A stretch of 22,214 nt of DNA from CAZDBA01 sp964503615 (GTDB lineage: Bacteria > Planctomycetota > Planctomycetia > Pirellulales > Pirellulaceae), in contig CAZDBA010000080.1 of NCBI GenBank assembly GCA_964503615.1, positions 1 to 22,214 of the forward strand, in the 5' to 3' direction. Shown here in pieces: positions 7,493-15,431 of this stretch. The position numbers and the translations under genes were made by a program. The notes below the pieces were generated by a model, which saw nothing but the letters and a program-made list of their open reading frames with translations, was not told the origin of the DNA and made no database searches. Within the stretch, counting starts at the first letter, position 1. The number at the start of each line of letters is the position of its first letter.

Positions 7493-8699
7493 ATGTTGCC
7501 AATCACCCGCGTTGCTCGCATCGCCCGCGTTGNNNNNNNNNNNNNNNNNNNNNNNNNNNNNNNNNNNNNNNNNNNNNNNNNNNNNNNNNNNNNNNNNNNN
7601 NNNNNNNNNNNNNNNNNNNNNNNNNNNNNNNNCCCGCGTTGCTCGCATCGCCCGCGTTGTTCGCATCGCCAATGTTTCCCGCTGCATCGTGCTATTGGGA
7701 ATGTTCGTTTTATTGGCTCGTCCTGCTTTCGGACAAAGTCGCTATGTCGAGCTTGAAGTTGTAAGCAGCGGTGGAGAACTTGGATCACAACAGGAAGTCA
7801 TGCAAATGCTATCCGGTGTCGGTGCGGATCGTGTTAGCGTACGAACGGCTCGAAATGTCGTTCGTCCATCTGTCGAGGAATCCAACGCCGGTGAATTGAA
7901 AACGGTCCGAGTAGTTGGTGTGTTGGATGGATCGAAGATTCGATTTGCCGGGGGAAAGACGTTTACGTTGCGAGACGCAAACGGCATACGAAGCTTTATT
8001 CAGGAACTGCGTGCGGACGGATCGACCGTTACGATGGCGGAGAAAAAGGCGTTCGGCCTAACGTCCGAGCAGTTGGTCGCTGTCTATGAGGATTTGAGTG
8101 CGGAGGTTACGACTGCGACTAAAGGTCAGCCATCGAATCAGGTTGTCGAACGATTGGTTCAGGGGCTTCAGGAAGAGGTCACGTTCTCACGAGCGGCCAG
8201 CGCGGCTTTGGATACGACCGCTGTGTTGGAAGAGTACCAAGGGTTATCAACGGGTACCGCACTGTCCGGAATTTTGCGACCTTTAGGATTGGTGCTCTCT
8301 CCGCGGCGAGAACAAGGACAGGATTTGCAGTTTTTCATTGCGACCGCCGAAGAGGTTGAGGAGCACTGGCCAGTGGGTTGGCCAATTGAGGAGCCGCCTG
8401 TCGAAGTTGCCCCAGAGTTGTTCGAAAAACTGGACGACGTCAGTATTAACAACTTTGCTCTAAAAGACGCACTGGATGCGATTCAGGGGAGGGTAGGGGT
8501 CCCGTTCCTTTACGATCAAAACTCAATGGCTAGATCAAGCATCGACATCAACCAGCTGCAAGTGACTCTGGTCCGCAAAAAGATGATGTATTACACCGTG
8601 GTCCGGAAGCTGGTCTCACAGAACAAACCGAGCTTAAGTCTGGAAATTCGCAAAGACGAAAACGACAAGCCGTTTCTGTGGATTGCGCCGTCGCAGTAA
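7493..8699 (+). CDS. Exported protein of unknown function, interrupted by assembly gap
   Basis: The start (7493) and the body (7633-8699) lie on either side of 100 N. As given, the frame does not match across the gap. Merging the 27-base identical flanks removes 127 bases and leaves 1080, an exact open frame of 359 residues. The merged N-terminus is Arg-rich (MLPITRVARIARVVRIANV) and is followed by a hydrophobic stretch (CIVLLGMFVLLA) and a likely cleavage site near ARPAFGQ, a signal peptide with an unusually long basic start. The middle is charged with no motif I recognise. The last 90 residues (FALKDALDAI, VPFLYDQNSM) resemble the short STN/secretin N-domain-like modules of exported planctomycete proteins, but this is weak. 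Function unknown. Confidence 0.8.
7506..7532 (+). repeat. Left copy of 27-base duplicated gap flank
   Basis: Identical to 7633-7659 on the other side of the N run. The segment is itself part of an 18-base tandem repeat (CCCGCGTTGCTCGCATCG, then CCCGCGTTGTTCGCATCG on the right side) coding for RVARIA-like units. It is most simply an unmerged contig overlap. Confidence 0.85.
7533..7632. other. Assembly gap (100 N)
   Basis: Exactly 100 N, the conventional size for a gap of unknown length. It lies between identical 27-base flanks within a coding tandem repeat, so it may be zero-length or may hide extra repeat units. Confidence 0.95.
7633..7659 (+). repeat. Right copy of 27-base duplicated gap flank
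   Basis: Identical to 7506-7532. After it, the coding frame runs without a break to 8699. Confidence 0.85.
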
Positions 8700-8742
8700 C
8701 CGCTCCAATTGCTTAAACAAATGACTCGCCTGAAACCAGAGT

Positions 8743-9870
8743 CTATTTGTTGGGATTTCGGGGGCGGCTGGCGATCGAGCCTTCTCCGAGGTGAATTCGA
8801 ATGTTGACTTCGCTACCAGCACGCAAGATGTAATGGTCGGTGCCTTCGTATTTTCTGTTTTGAATTTCGACTTCGATTTCAAATTTGTCCGAGTAGTTTT
8901 CCATCGAGACAAATGTAACATTGCCCTCGAACTCCTCAGTCGAATCTCCCGCTATCCTGAACGTCGCGGTGACTTTGCGACCATCAATCTCGTGAGGATT
9001 AAACTGAGTCGATTCAACGTAAGCTTGGATCTTCAGCCGGTCCATGCTGGCGACGCGAAAGACTGGTTCTCCGCTTTGCACCCATTCACCGGGATCTTTT
9101 TTTAGTTCGAAAACGTATCCGTCTACGGGAGCTTTAATCTCATGCCGGCTGATACTGGCCGCGGCGGCATCGACCTCAACTTGTTGAGTTTGAGAATCCA
9201 TGATGGCCAACATTTTTTCGTTCTGAGCTGTATTCAATTCCAGCTGGGCGATTTGCATAGAGTAAGCAGCTCGTTTGTATTCCGTTTTCGACTTGGAGCG
9301 ATTCACATAGAGACGCTCGGTGGAGTCAAACTCCTCGGTGGCCAGGCGTAGTTTCTTTTGAGCAGCATTGATCGCTGTATCGTCGTTGGCGCGCTTTTCC
9401 GCTTGTGACTTTTTCAACGTCGCTTCTCTAAGCTGCATTCGAGCTAGTTGATCGTCGATCTTTGCGATCACTTCACCCGCCCTAACAAATCGACCTCGAT
9501 TGATTGTCTTCGGCATCGGTTTACCATCGGGACCGGTTACCAGATTACCCAGTGCGTCTCGTTCAAGTAAAAATGTTAGCTTGCCCGCTTGTTCGGCTGG
9601 TACGTCGATGTCTTCGATCAATTTTGCAAAACAAGTCGTGATCGTGGCGTAGTCAGAAGTGACTTCACCCAAAACACCATAGCCGTCATCTTCTTGGCTG
9701 GATCGTCCCACGATCGGGGCCGACTGAGGAGGTGGAAGCTGAGTCGAAGCCGATCCTCTGGTTGGGATGTCGAACGCGTTTCGTTTCTGTCGCTCAGGCT
9801 GAACACGGAATTCCTGACCGTAGGTTGAACTTGCAAGGCCAAGGGCGCACAGAAAAAGAATAAGTCGCAT
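8743..9870 (-). CDS. HlyD/RND-type periplasmic adaptor (membrane fusion protein)
   Basis: 375 residues from the ATG at 9870; an in-frame ATG at 9894 would add 8 residues. The start MRLILFLCALGLASSTYG is a clear signal peptide. After a Pro/Ser-rich linker come the first half of a lipoyl-like domain (87-137), a coiled-coil hairpin rich in Ala, Glu, Lys and Gln (138-240), the second lipoyl half (HEIKAPVDGYVFELKKDPG, 243-261) and a beta-barrel (VASMDRLKIQAYVES onward). The first lipoyl half has an insertion of about 25 residues (around LGNLVTGPDGKPMPKT). Adaptors of this family bridge an inner-membrane transporter and an outer-membrane channel. No transporter or TolC-like gene is adjacent. It lies downstream of the GAF-HlyD gene on the same strand, separated by 328 bases, so it is probably transcribed separately or as part of a loose unit. 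Confidence 0.88.
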   Translation of the reverse strand: MRLILFLCALGLASSTYGQEFRVQPERQKRNAFDIPTRGSASTQLPPPQSAPIVGRSSQEDDGYGVLGEVTSDYATITTCFAKLIEDIDVPAEQAGKLTFLLERDALGNLVTGPDGKPMPKTINRGRFVRAGEVIAKIDDQLARMQLREATLKKSQAEKRANDDTAINAAQKKLRLATEEFDSTERLYVNRSKSKTEYKRAAYSMQIAQLELNTAQNEKMLAIMDSQTQQVEVDAAAASISRHEIKAPVDGYVFELKKDPGEWVQSGEPVFRVASMDRLKIQAYVESTQFNPHEIDGRKVTATFRIAGDSTEEFEGNVTFVSMENYSDKFEIEVEIQNRKYEGTDHYILRAGSEVNIRIHLGEGSIASRPRNPNK

Positions 9871-10198
9871 TGGGGTTACTCGAGAATCAAACATGTTAAG
9901 TGAAACTGTTCGGACAATTTTGTACAGACAGAAAACCCGCGAGTTTCGAATTGAAATCTGCGTATTCAAATCCTTGGTGAGGATTGAACTGCACAATATC
10001 TAAAATCGGTAAACTCGAGGTCGGGCATCAGTTGAACTGCTGCCTTCTTCTACCTGGCTGTTTTACGATGTTAAACTAACGAAGGTTTACTGCTACCAAC
10101 ATAGCTGCGTCGCTAGCAAAATCCAACATTGGGGGATCGAAAAACAACTTGCACGCAGTTTGGCGTGCCTTCAGAACCACTTTTGGGATGTGCCTCAC
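9871..10198. other. Intergenic stretch between the two HlyD-type genes
   Basis: 328 bases with no plausible gene. It holds the weak terminator hairpin of the GAF-HlyD gene (10151-10168) and presumably the promoter of the downstream adaptor. I could not find a convincing -35/-10 pair on the minus strand. Confidence 0.5.
10140..10168 (-). terminator. Possible terminator of the GAF-HlyD gene
   Basis: Read on the minus strand, GCACGC pairs with GCGTGC (10163-10168 with 10151-10156) around a 6-base loop. A run of five T (10144-10140) follows after six other bases. The separation of stem and T run makes this a weak candidate, but it sits right after the stop at 10199. Confidence 0.4.
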
Positions 10199-12463
10199 CT
10201 AAAACCAGTATTTAAGATTGGTTCTGGTGGTTTCGATGAGTTCGTGGAACAGTACGTATCCAATGCTCCGCTGCCCACAATCAACTTTTGCGCGTACTCG
10301 GGTTCCTGACCGCAACAGATCACGGGGTACTTGTTCGTTGTCAAACTGGACACGAACTGTAGCCGTGTTTCCTTCGTCCGATTTGACCTCGAGGTTACGA
10401 TTGACTTCAACGATTTGCCCAGTGAATTCTTCGCTGGGATCGGAGACAAGTGAAAAAGTTACTTTCAACTCACTGACGGAAACTTTCGCCAGCGAGTCGA
10501 TCTCGCCATCGCTGCCTTTGGATTCGTTGATGGTGCTGATCAGATGGCCCACGCGCCGCTCTGGCATTTCCAGTTCGATTTCCCATTGCGTATCGGGAGC
10601 GACAACGGTCATCAGGTTTTGGCCACGTCGCACGGGTCGGCCCAGTAATTTTCGCCGAGGTTGCCAGTTTACGATTTGCCCGCGGATGGGGCTGCGAACG
10701 ACCAGTTCTTGGGCTTGTTGATGTTTAACAGCTAGTGCCTTTTCCAGGCCCTTGATCATTCGGTCTGTTTTCGATAATTCGCCTTGGATGTAGATTTTTT
10801 CGGTGTTGTCAACTTGTTGGGACTCAGCGCGGGCGAATTTCTGGTACTCAGCGCGAGCTTGGTTCAGTTCACCTTCTAGTTGTTCGATTTCGACCATCAA
10901 GTCGTTGTTGACCATCGTCGCCAATACATGTCCGGCTTCGATCGTTTCGTAAGGATCCTCAGGTGCTGAGATGTCAATCAAAGTCCCATCGAGTTTCGCA
11001 AAAATTTCTTCCTGATGGATCGGAGTGACCTGTCCATTGGCACCCAGCGTAAACGAGTAAGGAACAACGCAAAGCGCGAACCCGATCAGGCCCAATAAGG
11101 TAAGCACTGCGAACGTTTTTGGTAAATTGCTCCGTCTGAACGGCGCAGCCAGTTTCCCCATCGCCTTCCACAGTGGCATGAGGAAAATCGAATTGTGTTG
11201 CAACGCATTGTCCAATGCAGAAAATCCATGGTCAGCAACGACCGCGACTCGGCTCTCCGTTAATGGCTGGAGCCGCGCGTCGGAAAGTTGCTCAACGATT
11301 AACGCTCCGATCGGTTTTTTCGGTTTCGTGTCGGTTTCATCCGCGTCGATCGGTTGCTGCAGAGGGATAATGGCCAGCATTTTGGTGTGTGATTTGTCAA
11401 CGTAGTCGTGCAGCCGTCTCTCAACTTGCGGCGGTAGTGCGGAACTATCTCCCGTATACCAAAGTGGCTCACCTGCCTTGCAAACGGTCGTCGCAAGCTT
11501 GCCCAACATTTTGACCTGATCGGCTCGCCGCTCGATTGAGTCCAGACCGCTTACCGATTTGACCCGTTGCTTTTTCCCTTCGGTTAATGCAACAGTGACT
11601 CGGTCACATTCAATTAGCCGACGCCCTTCGTTAGCGATCGTGTATGCTGTTTCTTTTGGGTCCAAACTGCGGTGAACCGATTTGATGAACAGCTCGACTT
11701 TTTGCCACATCGTTTGCTGGTCAGAAAACGAACGTAGTCGGCGGTCCTTTAAAAAGTCGCTGGCAATCTGGCTCATGCGATTCAAGAATCGGAGATAGCC
11801 ACGTTGGGTTGCGGGGCCCGTTCCTGGTCGTTGTAAAATCTCAACCAGTCCGACTGTTTCCTGGTCAATGATCAACGGCGCAACTACGAGTAGGAACTCA
11901 GTGGGGTTGCCCGCTTCATCATCACCTTCCAGTCCGCTATTGGGGGGGACCAAAGTCGGCTGGCCGGTGGCCATTAACTTTCGCAGTAGAAGTGAGTGCT
12001 TTGTTTGGGCCGCTTTGTCGTCGACCAGACAGGTCTTCTTTAGATTAATCTGGTAGTGCAAGTCGGCATGTTTTTGGTCCGGCTCGCGTACCCAGATCGC
12101 ACCTCCGACCGAGGCTAATGCACTGGCGGTGCGCATTAAGAACCCTTCGTAGAATTCTTCGACGGTACAGTCGCTGCGAGAAAGATCAGAGATCTCCTGA
12201 ATCAGACCGCGAATCTGATCTTTGGTTTCCTGAACCAGATTCTTGTCGACACCGGCGGAGTGGATGTCGGTGCCTTGATTGCTCCCTGTTGCTGGTTGCG
12301 GGGTATTCGATTGTGAACCGGAGGCGGCCTGTCCCACCGACGAGGTGACTTTCACCGCATTGGGCTTGGACTTTAGATGGGGTTTTACAATCGGCAGTCC
12401 CGTGCTGGCCACAACGTCTTTGTGGGGTTGCGATGGGTCGGGCGTTAGTGGTTCTTGATCCAT
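10199..12463 (-). CDS. GAF-domain HlyD-family membrane protein
   Basis: 754 residues from the ATG at 12463 (MDQEPLTPDP). The frame is open to an ATG at 12559, and no start has a strong ribosome site. Order: Ser/Pro-rich N-terminus (1-75), a first GAF-like domain (about 100-240), a second (about 258-420), one transmembrane helix (about 451-469, FAVLTLLGLIGFALCVVPY), a lipoyl-like half (475-520), a coiled coil (520-585), the other lipoyl half (RSPIRGQIVNW, 590-600) and a beta-barrel to the end. The GAF part would face the cytosol and the HlyD part the periplasm. GAF domains bind small ligands or serve as dimer platforms, so this could be a ligand-controlled adaptor. Such fusions are typical of planctomycetes and often sit near an M50-like membrane protein; none is here. 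The ligand and partner are unknown. Confidence 0.88.
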   Translation of the reverse strand: MDQEPLTPDPSQPHKDVVASTGLPIVKPHLKSKPNAVKVTSSVGQAASGSQSNTPQPATGSNQGTDIHSAGVDKNLVQETKDQIRGLIQEISDLSRSDCTVEEFYEGFLMRTASALASVGGAIWVREPDQKHADLHYQINLKKTCLVDDKAAQTKHSLLLRKLMATGQPTLVPPNSGLEGDDEAGNPTEFLLVVAPLIIDQETVGLVEILQRPGTGPATQRGYLRFLNRMSQIASDFLKDRRLRSFSDQQTMWQKVELFIKSVHRSLDPKETAYTIANEGRRLIECDRVTVALTEGKKQRVKSVSGLDSIERRADQVKMLGKLATTVCKAGEPLWYTGDSSALPPQVERRLHDYVDKSHTKMLAIIPLQQPIDADETDTKPKKPIGALIVEQLSDARLQPLTESRVAVVADHGFSALDNALQHNSIFLMPLWKAMGKLAAPFRRSNLPKTFAVLTLLGLIGFALCVVPYSFTLGANGQVTPIHQEEIFAKLDGTLIDISAPEDPYETIEAGHVLATMVNNDLMVEIEQLEGELNQARAEYQKFARAESQQVDNTEKIYIQGELSKTDRMIKGLEKALAVKHQQAQELVVRSPIRGQIVNWQPRRKLLGRPVRRGQNLMTVVAPDTQWEIELEMPERRVGHLISTINESKGSDGEIDSLAKVSVSELKVTFSLVSDPSEEFTGQIVEVNRNLEVKSDEGNTATVRVQFDNEQVPRDLLRSGTRVRAKVDCGQRSIGYVLFHELIETTRTNLKYWF

Positions 12464-12704
12464 TTTGGTGATCGACCATGGGCACTTTTTGGGCAAGGGA
12501 CGGCGACTTTCGAGGAATTCAACGTTTGACGCAAGAGTTATTTCCGCATGCATTCGCAACGGTAGAGTCTCACTAGAACCGGAGAGTCGGGATCAGCGAA
12601 AGAATGCCAGAAACACTCGGCTGGCTAGCATTGCCCGGACGACGAGATGGCAATGGGGCGGTACAATGCGGAATTAACTTTGAAAGCAATTAGGGACGAT
12701 TCAG

Positions 12705-13730
12705 ATGAGAATGATTGGCTCACTCGACAGCGCACAGCATGCAGAGCAGTTTGCTGCGTATTTGTTGACCGAGGGAATCAATAACCAAGTCGAAGAAGAA
12801 GGCGCGGTTTGGGAGGTTTGGGTTAAAGACGAAGATGACTTAAAGCAATCCAAGGCTCTATTGGAGAAATTCCTCGCCAATCCTGATGACAAGAAATATC
12901 AAGATGGCATCGCCAAAGCGAAATTGATCCGCAAGGAGAAAGAGCGAAAGGCCCGTGAGTATCAAAAGAAGGTCCACGTGGGAACAACCGTCGGCGGGGC
13001 TCAAAGCAAGAGTACGCCTTTGACCATCAGCTTGATCTTGCTTTGTGGATTTGTTGCGGTGATGACAAATTTTGGCAAAAAACGATCCGACCCCATCCTG
13101 CGAGCATTTGCGTATAACTCGGTCGCACCGGAAAAAGTAGTCGAGCTTTTTACCCAGTTGGGTGTTGACCCGAACCAGGTGAGTGCAGATGTGTTGGAGA
13201 AGCAAGAGGTTCGCAGCGCGAGTATTTTGTCCGGTCAAGTATGGAGACTGGTAACGCCCATATTTATTCATCATGGAGAGATGCACTTGGTATTCAATAT
13301 GATCTGGCTGTTTCAGTTGGGGCGGCTGCTCGAAATTCGTTATGGAACGCTGTACCTCGGATTATTGATATTGGTGGTTGCTGTCCTCAGCACGTTTGCT
13401 CAGTGCGCGGTACCTGAATCGATTGGCGGATCGATGTCCTATTTTCAGCCAGGCGGCTATTTGCTCAATGGTTTAGGAGGGATGTCAGGAGTGGTGTACG
13501 GTTTGTTTGGCTTCATTTGGGTGAAGTCGTCGATCGATCCAACGAGCCGCCTGTTTATTCCTCAATCAACGGTAACGATCATGTTGGTCTGGTTGGTGTT
13601 CTGCATGACACCTTTGGCAGAACAGTTTGGATTGGGGAATATCGCCAACTGGGCACATGGGATCGGATTGTTGGTGGGCTGTGTTGCCGGTTACGTGCTG
13701 ACCCGTCCGGGTAAAGTTGCACAGCGATAG
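12705..13730 (+). CDS. Rhomboid intramembrane serine protease, GlpG-like
   Basis: 341 residues; AGGGA lies about 8 bases before the ATG. The first 60 residues (GSLDSAQHAEQFAAYLLTEG, WEVWVKDEDDL) resemble the cytosolic N-terminal domain of GlpG. A Lys/Glu-rich linker follows (70-95), then the membrane core. Catalytic signature: His194 and Asn198 (HLVFN) in the second helix, the serine in GGMSGVVYG (Ser261) and His318 in WAHGIG. The Ser-His dyad and the oxyanion Asn/His are all present, so the enzyme should be active. The loop between the first and second helices (about 122-178) is long and charged. Rhomboids cut single-pass membrane proteins within or near the membrane; the substrate is unknown. 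It is divergent from the GAF-HlyD gene and convergent with the gene ending at 13838. Confidence 0.95.
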   Translation: MRMIGSLDSAQHAEQFAAYLLTEGINNQVEEEGAVWEVWVKDEDDLKQSKALLEKFLANPDDKKYQDGIAKAKLIRKEKERKAREYQKKVHVGTTVGGAQSKSTPLTISLILLCGFVAVMTNFGKKRSDPILRAFAYNSVAPEKVVELFTQLGVDPNQVSADVLEKQEVRSASILSGQVWRLVTPIFIHHGEMHLVFNMIWLFQLGRLLEIRYGTLYLGLLILVVAVLSTFAQCAVPESIGGSMSYFQPGGYLLNGLGGMSGVVYGLFGFIWVKSSIDPTSRLFIPQSTVTIMLVWLVFCMTPLAEQFGLGNIANWAHGIGLLVGCVAGYVLTRPGKVAQR

Positions 13731-13745
13731 GCCAACCCCTCGACG

Positions 13746-13780
13746 AAAAAAGGTGGAGAAACAGAATTTGTTTCTCCACC
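13746..13780 (-). terminator. Terminator for the minus-strand gene ending at 13838
   Basis: GGTGGAGAAAC (13752-13762) pairs perfectly with GTTTCTCCACC (13770-13780), an 11-base stem with a 7-base loop. The A run at 13746-13751 is a T run when read leftward, so it acts best on the minus strand. Lying between convergent genes, it may also slow read-through from the rhomboid gene. Confidence 0.85.
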
Positions 13781-13837
13781 CAAGATCGTCTTCAAAGTCG
13801 GAAACTTCAGCGGCTACTTCACTTCACTTCAGATAAG

Positions 13838-15199
13838 CTAATTCATTGGACCCGATTCGATAACTGCTTCGAGTACTTTCCATTGCGACTCGTTGAGAAT
13901 GGCTTTGTATTTTTCATCAGAGATCTTGTATATCCCTTGGATCGAATCCAAAAGGTCTCCAGAGTTCCTTAGCTCCAACTCCTCAAGCAACAATTCGGTT
14001 AACGCGACATGCTGTTCGTAAGTAAACTGTGATGGACTTGAAATATGCGGAAGGATAAAGCCTACCCAAGACTCAACCATGACAATTTTCGCGTTCTTCA
14101 GTCTTTCTGCTTCTCTCGAGTCGATTATTTCCAATTCGTCTTCACTCAGGATCTTATCCAATGCCTCCCTCCAAGAGACCTCTCTAGTAACTTGAGAGGA
14201 CAATGGTTCCAAGCCGGAAGACAAGAGTTCGCTATCATCCGGTCCGCCGTCTTTGAAACTTTCAATTAGTAGCTTTCGTCGATCAACGATGTTCAAAATG
14301 GCGTCTGTACGACCAGTCGATAGTAACTCTTGCTGCTCTTGATCAAGCTCAAAAAGTAATTGCAACTCTTCGACCTTGAGATCAACTAACTGGTCGCATC
14401 TCGCCTTGAACTTTTTGCGATCCCAATTTGCTGCTCCAGATATGTGCCTCATCGCCATGTCTTGAATGCCGGGCTCAAAACATTCCCCGCTATGGAGGAC
14501 TGCCTCTTGTTTTTCAGAGAAGAAGTTTTCTTTTTTGACGATCTTTTGCTTCAATAACTTGATAGGCTCGTATCCAAACTGGACGCCATTGGTGGAAATC
14601 GCTGATACGTCTTCGTTCCAAAGGTAGTTCCAGTTTTCGGCAAGGATCGCTTTGACTTGCTCTAATTGTCCCGCAGTAAAGCACAGGCGTTCGTCCAGAT
14701 AACTTGTCACAGCGAGCTGACCAACAACGTCTATGCGCTGATCAATTTTTTCCTGCTCTGCTATTTCAAGATCAAGTTTCGCTTGATCATCTACAGATAA
14801 TTCAGCGCGCAATTTCTTAAAAGCAATCGACCTTAAATCGCGATTCAGGTAGCTCGGTCCTTCCATAATAATCGGTATACTGGGTGTCAACTTTCTCAGC
14901 TCACCTTCCAAAGAGGCGTTTATTTTTTCGATCGTCTTCTCATTCAGGTCATAAGCTTTTCCCCAACGGTCCAATTGAATTTCCAAGGCCTCTCTCTGCA
15001 TGGTCCGAGAAACGCTGATTTCGAAATTTTCCGAGTGCCAGGCTTCTAAAGCGTCAGATTCATTTGGTTGCTGCTCAGCGTTGCCCAACAGCTGTTCGGC
15101 CTTTTGAGCCATTAATGGCGGACAGAACGTGAACAAAAGAATGCAAACGAATGATAGACCACCGATGGGTAAGGAACCGAAACGAATGAAACGGGGCAT
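13838..15199 (-). CDS. Exported protein of unknown function with repeated short motif
   Basis: 453 residues; AAAGGA stands 9 bases before the ATG. The N-terminus (about 1-31, ending in a hydrophobic run and PPLMAQ) is a signal peptide. The rest is helical, highly charged and almost without membrane segments. Short units of the shape (F/L)(T/S)xxQ/E...hhL recur: FTAGQLEQVKAIL, FFSEKQEAVL, ILSEDELEIID, FTYEQHVALTELL and LNESQWKVLEAV. They resemble the LTxxQ-type helices of Spy/CpxP-like periplasmic proteins, although the similarity is loose and could reflect helical composition only. No catalytic motif was seen. The protein is probably periplasmic. Function not known. Confidence 0.85.
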   Translation of the reverse strand: MPRFIRFGSLPIGGLSFVCILLFTFCPPLMAQKAEQLLGNAEQQPNESDALEAWHSENFEISVSRTMQREALEIQLDRWGKAYDLNEKTIEKINASLEGELRKLTPSIPIIMEGPSYLNRDLRSIAFKKLRAELSVDDQAKLDLEIAEQEKIDQRIDVVGQLAVTSYLDERLCFTAGQLEQVKAILAENWNYLWNEDVSAISTNGVQFGYEPIKLLKQKIVKKENFFSEKQEAVLHSGECFEPGIQDMAMRHISGAANWDRKKFKARCDQLVDLKVEELQLLFELDQEQQELLSTGRTDAILNIVDRRKLLIESFKDGGPDDSELLSSGLEPLSSQVTREVSWREALDKILSEDELEIIDSREAERLKNAKIVMVESWVGFILPHISSPSQFTYEQHVALTELLLEELELRNSGDLLDSIQGIYKISDEKYKAILNESQWKVLEAVIESGPMN

Positions 15200-15358
15200 G
15201 GCTTGCTATCCTTTATTTAAAATCCAACTTTGGACGCCTTCACTATGGAAAATCGGGCGACTCCAAAATGGCGGCGCAAGCATCGTCCGTGATGCCTTTC
15301 GCAGAAGAAAGAAGAGGTGGATTACTCCTAGGTGTTTTTTGAGCGACACACCTCTTTT

Positions 15359-15383
15359 CGATTCGCCCAAATCGAGCGAATCG
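15359..15383. repeat. 7-base inverted repeat
   Basis: CGATTCG (15359-15365) is repeated inverted as CGAATCG (15377-15383) with 11 bases between. It lies in the 232-base space between two minus-strand genes, upstream of the gene starting at 15199. A protein-binding site is possible. There is no T run, so a terminator is unlikely. Confidence 0.35.
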
Positions 15384-15431
15384 ATGAGTTGTTCCGTGAG
15401 CCGTACGACAATGCTACCGCACTGAAGTCGT

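Noticed and set aside
12662..12667. TACAAT as -10 box for the rhomboid gene
   Set aside because: No acceptable -35 hexamer at 16-18 bases upstream.
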